Source of the DNA: Cocleimonas sp.
Lineage (GTDB): Bacteria > Pseudomonadota > Gammaproteobacteria > Thiotrichales > Thiotrichaceae
Direction of reading: 5' to 3'
Assembly: GCA_023145535.1 (NCBI GenBank)
Contig: JAGLDQ010000148.1
Location: 1-7,378 of the forward strand
DNA length: 7,378 nucleotides
The position numbers were made by a program, and so were the translations under genes. Shown here one piece after another: positions 5,204 to 7,378 of this stretch; the stretch's first letter is position 1, and each line of letters opens with the position of its first letter. A model generated the notes under the pieces. It saw only the letters and a program-made list of their open reading frames with translations, was not told the origin of the DNA and did not search any database.

Positions 5204-5851
5204 ATGTCAAACCTAACCCTAATTATCGGTAATAAAAACTACTCCTCATGGTCACTTCGCCCATGGCTCTATATGATGCAATTAGGGATTGATTTTGAAG
5301 AAATCCGCATTCCTCTTTATACGCCTGATATGGAAGCCCAGCTAGAGCCTTGCTTCTCAGACTCCAAAGTCCCTGTCTTAATTGATGATGGTTACTCCAT
5401 TTGGGACAGCTTGGCTATTATGGAATATCTCGCGGATAAATTTCCTGAAAACGTCAGTTGGCCTGCGTATATCAAAGCTCGTGCCACGGCGCGTTCGGTT
5501 AGTTGTGAAATGCATTCTAGTTATACGGCATTACGCAATGAAATCCCTATGAATTGCCGCACTGAACATACCAAACCATTATCCTCCGAAACTGAGCAGA
5601 ATATAGAGCGCATAATAGCCCTATGGCGACATTGCAGGCGTTTCTATGGCCAAGATGGAAAATGGTTGTTTAGTCAATTTACCATTGCTGACGCTATGTT
5701 TGCACCGATTGCGATTCGCTTGCATCACATTAATTACCCCATGAAGGATGTCGAAGCAGAGTATATGGACACGCTTTATAACAACCAGCATATGCAACGT
5801 TGGATTAAAGCAGGACGGGAAGAAATAGAAGTCATTGATGACGGCTTGTAA
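5204..5851 (+). CDS. Glutathione S-transferase family protein
   Basis: The 215 residues show the usual two-domain cytosolic GST. The thioredoxin-like N-terminal domain (about 1-82) starts TLIIGNKNYSSWSLRPWL, where Ser14/Ser15 is the likely glutathione-activating serine region. It continues with SKVPVLI (54-60), carrying the invariant cis-proline Pro57, and SIWDSLAIMEYLAD (65-78), the glutathione-binding Asp-Ser. The helical C-terminal domain holds FTIADAMFAPIA (159-170), the conserved N-capping motif. The NYSSWSLRPW signature places it in a bacterial group related to zeta/YfcF-like GSTs; the substrate cannot be told. An AGGA site lies about seven bases before the ATG. It precedes thiL by nine bases, so the two are almost certainly one transcript. 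That is an uncommon partner for thiL. The glutathione theme is shared with ggt upstream. Confidence 0.9.
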   Translation: MSNLTLIIGNKNYSSWSLRPWLYMMQLGIDFEEIRIPLYTPDMEAQLEPCFSDSKVPVLIDDGYSIWDSLAIMEYLADKFPENVSWPAYIKARATARSVSCEMHSSYTALRNEIPMNCRTEHTKPLSSETEQNIERIIALWRHCRRFYGQDGKWLFSQFTIADAMFAPIAIRLHHINYPMKDVEAEYMDTLYNNQHMQRWIKAGREEIEVIDDGL

Positions 5852-5860
5852 GGTCTCGCC

Positions 5861-6823
5861 ATGCCATCAGAATTCGAGCTAATCCAAGATTATTTTAACT
5901 GGCAGCAAGCCTCTCATTCAGTCCCCATCGGAGTGGGCGATGATGCGGCTGTATTGAACCTTCCTAAGAGTCAAAAGCAACAATTAGTGGTATCGGTTGA
6001 TACTTTTATCGAAGGCGTGCATTTTCCAGAAAACACGCCGGCGGATGCAATAGGACATAAAGCATTAGCGGTTAACCTCAGTGATTTAGCCGCAATGGGC
6101 GCAGAACCAGCTTGGTTTACCCTCGCACTGACATTGCCAGAAGCCAATCCTACTTGGCTACACCATTTTTCTAAAGGCTTAAAAAAACTAGCGGATCAAC
6201 ATAAGATTACCTTAATTGGTGGCGATACCACGCGCGGAACATTAAGCATTACCATTCAAGTGATGGGCTTTATTGACACAGGAAAAGCCTTATTGCGCTG
6301 TAACGCAAAGCCAAAAGACAAAATCTATGTCTCAGGGACGTTAGGGGATGCTGCTATTGGCTTGGCTCTACTACAAGAACGCTTAGAGTCGCCCCACATA
6401 AGCCCACAAGCGAATCAATTTTGCCAAGATGCCCTTAATTACCCGCAACCACAAAACCTGCTGAGTAAAATAATTAAACCTTATACCAATGCCTGCTTGG
6501 ATATATCCGATGGATTATTGCAAGACCTTGGTCATATTTTAAAAGCTTCTACTGTCGGTGCGCGTTTAGAGTTAGATAAGATTCCACTGTCCGATTCCGC
6601 ACTAGAAAATGGGCGCAAGAAAGCGCTACCTTATGCACTCACAGGAGGGGATGATTATCAACTACTCTTTACCATTGCTGAAAAAAATGAACCGCTATTA
6701 CTCTATGCGGTTGCAAAAACAAATGACAAAATAAGCTGTATTGGTGAAATAAATAGTCAAACAGGTAATGTAACCGATGACTTCGGAAATTTAATTAGCA
6801 CGAAAGGGTATCAGCATTTTTAG
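5861..6823 (+). CDS. thiL: Thiamine-monophosphate kinase ThiL
   Basis: ThiL phosphorylates thiamine monophosphate with ATP to thiamine diphosphate, the last step of the pathway, in the cytosol. The 320 residues match family length and the PurM/AIR-synthase-like fold. Motifs in order are IGVGDDAAVLNLP (23-35), SVDTFIEGVHF (45-55), HKALAVNLSDLAAMGAEPAW (66-85), LIGGDTTRG (118-126) and GTLGDAAIGLALL (159-171). These are followed by LDISDGLLQDLGHI (213-226), TGGDDYQLLF (261-270), and a C-terminus ending KGYQHF much like the E. coli KGYDHF. The Asp-rich motifs bind ATP and magnesium. The start at MPSEFELI fits homologues; the nine-base gap to the GST stop contains no strong Shine-Dalgarno, so translation may be coupled to the upstream gene. 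In many proteobacteria thiL follows nusB and precedes pgpA. Neither is here. Confidence 0.97.
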   Translation: MPSEFELIQDYFNWQQASHSVPIGVGDDAAVLNLPKSQKQQLVVSVDTFIEGVHFPENTPADAIGHKALAVNLSDLAAMGAEPAWFTLALTLPEANPTWLHHFSKGLKKLADQHKITLIGGDTTRGTLSITIQVMGFIDTGKALLRCNAKPKDKIYVSGTLGDAAIGLALLQERLESPHISPQANQFCQDALNYPQPQNLLSKIIKPYTNACLDISDGLLQDLGHILKASTVGARLELDKIPLSDSALENGRKKALPYALTGGDDYQLLFTIAEKNEPLLLYAVAKTNDKISCIGEINSQTGNVTDDFGNLISTKGYQHF

Positions 6824-6829
6824 GAAGTA

Positions 6830-6843
6830 GACTGCTGAATAAT
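6830..6843 (+). repeat. Short intergenic repeat, copy 2
   Basis: GACTGCTGAATAAT differs from the copy at 5157-5170 at a single base. It begins six bases after the thiL stop. The AT-rich hairpin TAAAG-ATGG-CTTTA (6843-6856) follows directly but lacks a T-run. Confidence 0.25.
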
Positions 6844-6875
6844 AAAGATGGCTTTAGGGTAGATACAACAGTGTA

Positions 6876-6942
6876 AGGTCTGTGGTTTACAGAGAAAACA
6901 GAATATTCATCACACTCTAAGGTTGATTCTGCCCACAGACTT
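6876..6942. terminator. Imperfect long hairpin between convergent thiL and DUF5666 genes
   Basis: AGGTCTGTGG (6876-6885) pairs with CCACAGACTT (6933-6942), ten pairs with one wobble. An inner stem, CAGAAT (6899-6904) with ATTCTG (6926-6931), stacks closely on the 3' side, leaving a 13-base bulge on the 5' side and a 21-base loop. It occupies most of the 130-nt gap between two converging genes, so transcription from both sides would meet here. No U-tract follows on either strand, so it may instead be a transcript-end stabiliser or a separate structured RNA. Confidence 0.35.
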
Positions 6943-6953
6943 CTAATAATAGT

Positions 6954-7378
6954 TTAAGGCTTAATCATAGCGAGTTCAGCCGCTATGATTTGTCCCTTAT
7001 TAGTTCGCTTGCCAATGATCTCGATGCGTGTTTTCCCTTCTTTTAAAAGCAAAAAATAGTCTACCTTAGATAAATAGTTATCCTCTTTATCGCTATATAA
7101 AGTATCGTTACTCATATAAATCGTATTGCCAAATAGAGAAATACTATTATACGACTCATCAATAGTAGCGATTATCCCCAATAAATAAATGCTGTTGTCC
7201 GTTGCAATTTTACTTAAGCGATCTGCTATTAATATACCATTATCCTTATGTGTACTAATCAATACCGTTTCACCTACAGAAAACTGGTTTAGATCAAGAA
7301 ACACAAATTCTTCTTTAGTGTCATCGGATAACAGTGTGTAGTCATCAATGCTAATCTGCTGTCCTAAAATAAAGAAGC
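6954..7378 (-). CDS. Protein with DUF5666-like repeats, C-terminal part (cut by right edge)
   Basis: A GTG at 7304 could be taken as the start, but the frame stays open to the window edge, adding 24 codons (FFILGQQISIDDYTLL...). The gene almost certainly begins outside, and 140 residues are visible. They contain two copies of one small beta-rich unit. The first has ISIDDYTLLSD followed by FSVGETVLISTHKDNGILIADRL. The second has IATIDESYNSISLFGNTIYMSNDTLYSD followed by GKTRIEIIGKRTNKGQIIAAELAMI. The shared logic (a value, a D/N-x-T-L-Y/L segment, then G-x-x-x-x-I plus GxIxAxxL) resembles the DUF5666 repeat of bacterial envelope proteins and lipoproteins. No molecular function is established that I know of. 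The secretion signal, if any, would lie in the missing N-terminus. Confidence 0.65.
   Translation of the reverse strand, partial: FFILGQQISIDDYTLLSDDTKEEFVFLDLNQFSVGETVLISTHKDNGILIADRLSKIATDNSIYLLGIIATIDESYNSISLFGNTIYMSNDTLYSDKEDNYLSKVDYFLLLKEGKTRIEIIGKRTNKGQIIAAELAMIKP

Noticed and set aside
7302..7304. GTG as start of the right-hand minus-strand gene
   Set aside because: The frame is open to the edge and the upstream residues complete the first repeat unit.

Overview
The window looks like chromosomal DNA from a gammaproteobacterium. It is moderately AT-rich, and the ThiL, ThiG and gamma-glutamyltransferase sequences are proteobacterial. The ThiL motifs read very close to the enterobacterial form as I remember it. 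A sulfur-oxidising Thiotrichales/Beggiatoa-type host is only a guess. No phage genes, transposase, CRISPR array, tRNA or rRNA is visible.

Layout. Bases 1-669 (+) are the C-terminal part of a ThiO-type FAD amine oxidase (glycine oxidase), cut by the left edge. On the minus strand follow a 62-residue lipoprotein gene (708-896) and a full-length gamma-glutamyltransferase gene (964-2721). The latter has a convincing sigma70-like promoter (2780-2808) and an 18-bp palindrome just inside its transcript. Bases 2722-3193 hold no convincing gene but are rich in RNA-like structure. The main element is an unbroken 26-pair helix closing a 184-nt segment (2984-3167) right in front of thiS. Then come thiS-thiG (3194-4178, one base apart), a five-cysteine lipoprotein (4253-4954), a 249-nt intergenic stretch with competing hairpins (4955-5203), a glutathione S-transferase-like gene (5204-5851) and thiL (5861-6823), all on the plus strand. 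thiL runs towards a minus-strand gene with two DUF5666-like repeats (6954 to past 7378). A long imperfect inverted repeat lies between them.

How the genes fit together. ThiO oxidises glycine to dehydroglycine. ThiS carries sulfur as a C-terminal thiocarboxylate. ThiG joins both with deoxyxylulose phosphate to make the thiazole phosphate of thiamine. ThiL phosphorylates thiamine monophosphate to the active cofactor. The two glutathione-related genes may be linked to this, because glutathione breakdown by gamma-glutamyltransferase ultimately yields the glycine that ThiO uses and the cysteine that supplies thiazole sulfur. That link is inference from gene order.

The best candidate for something undescribed is the 184-nt structured element upstream of thiS, in a leader where I cannot find the usual TPP riboswitch. 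It could be a structured RNA, a cis-regulatory leader, or a small non-autonomous transposable element with TA ends.
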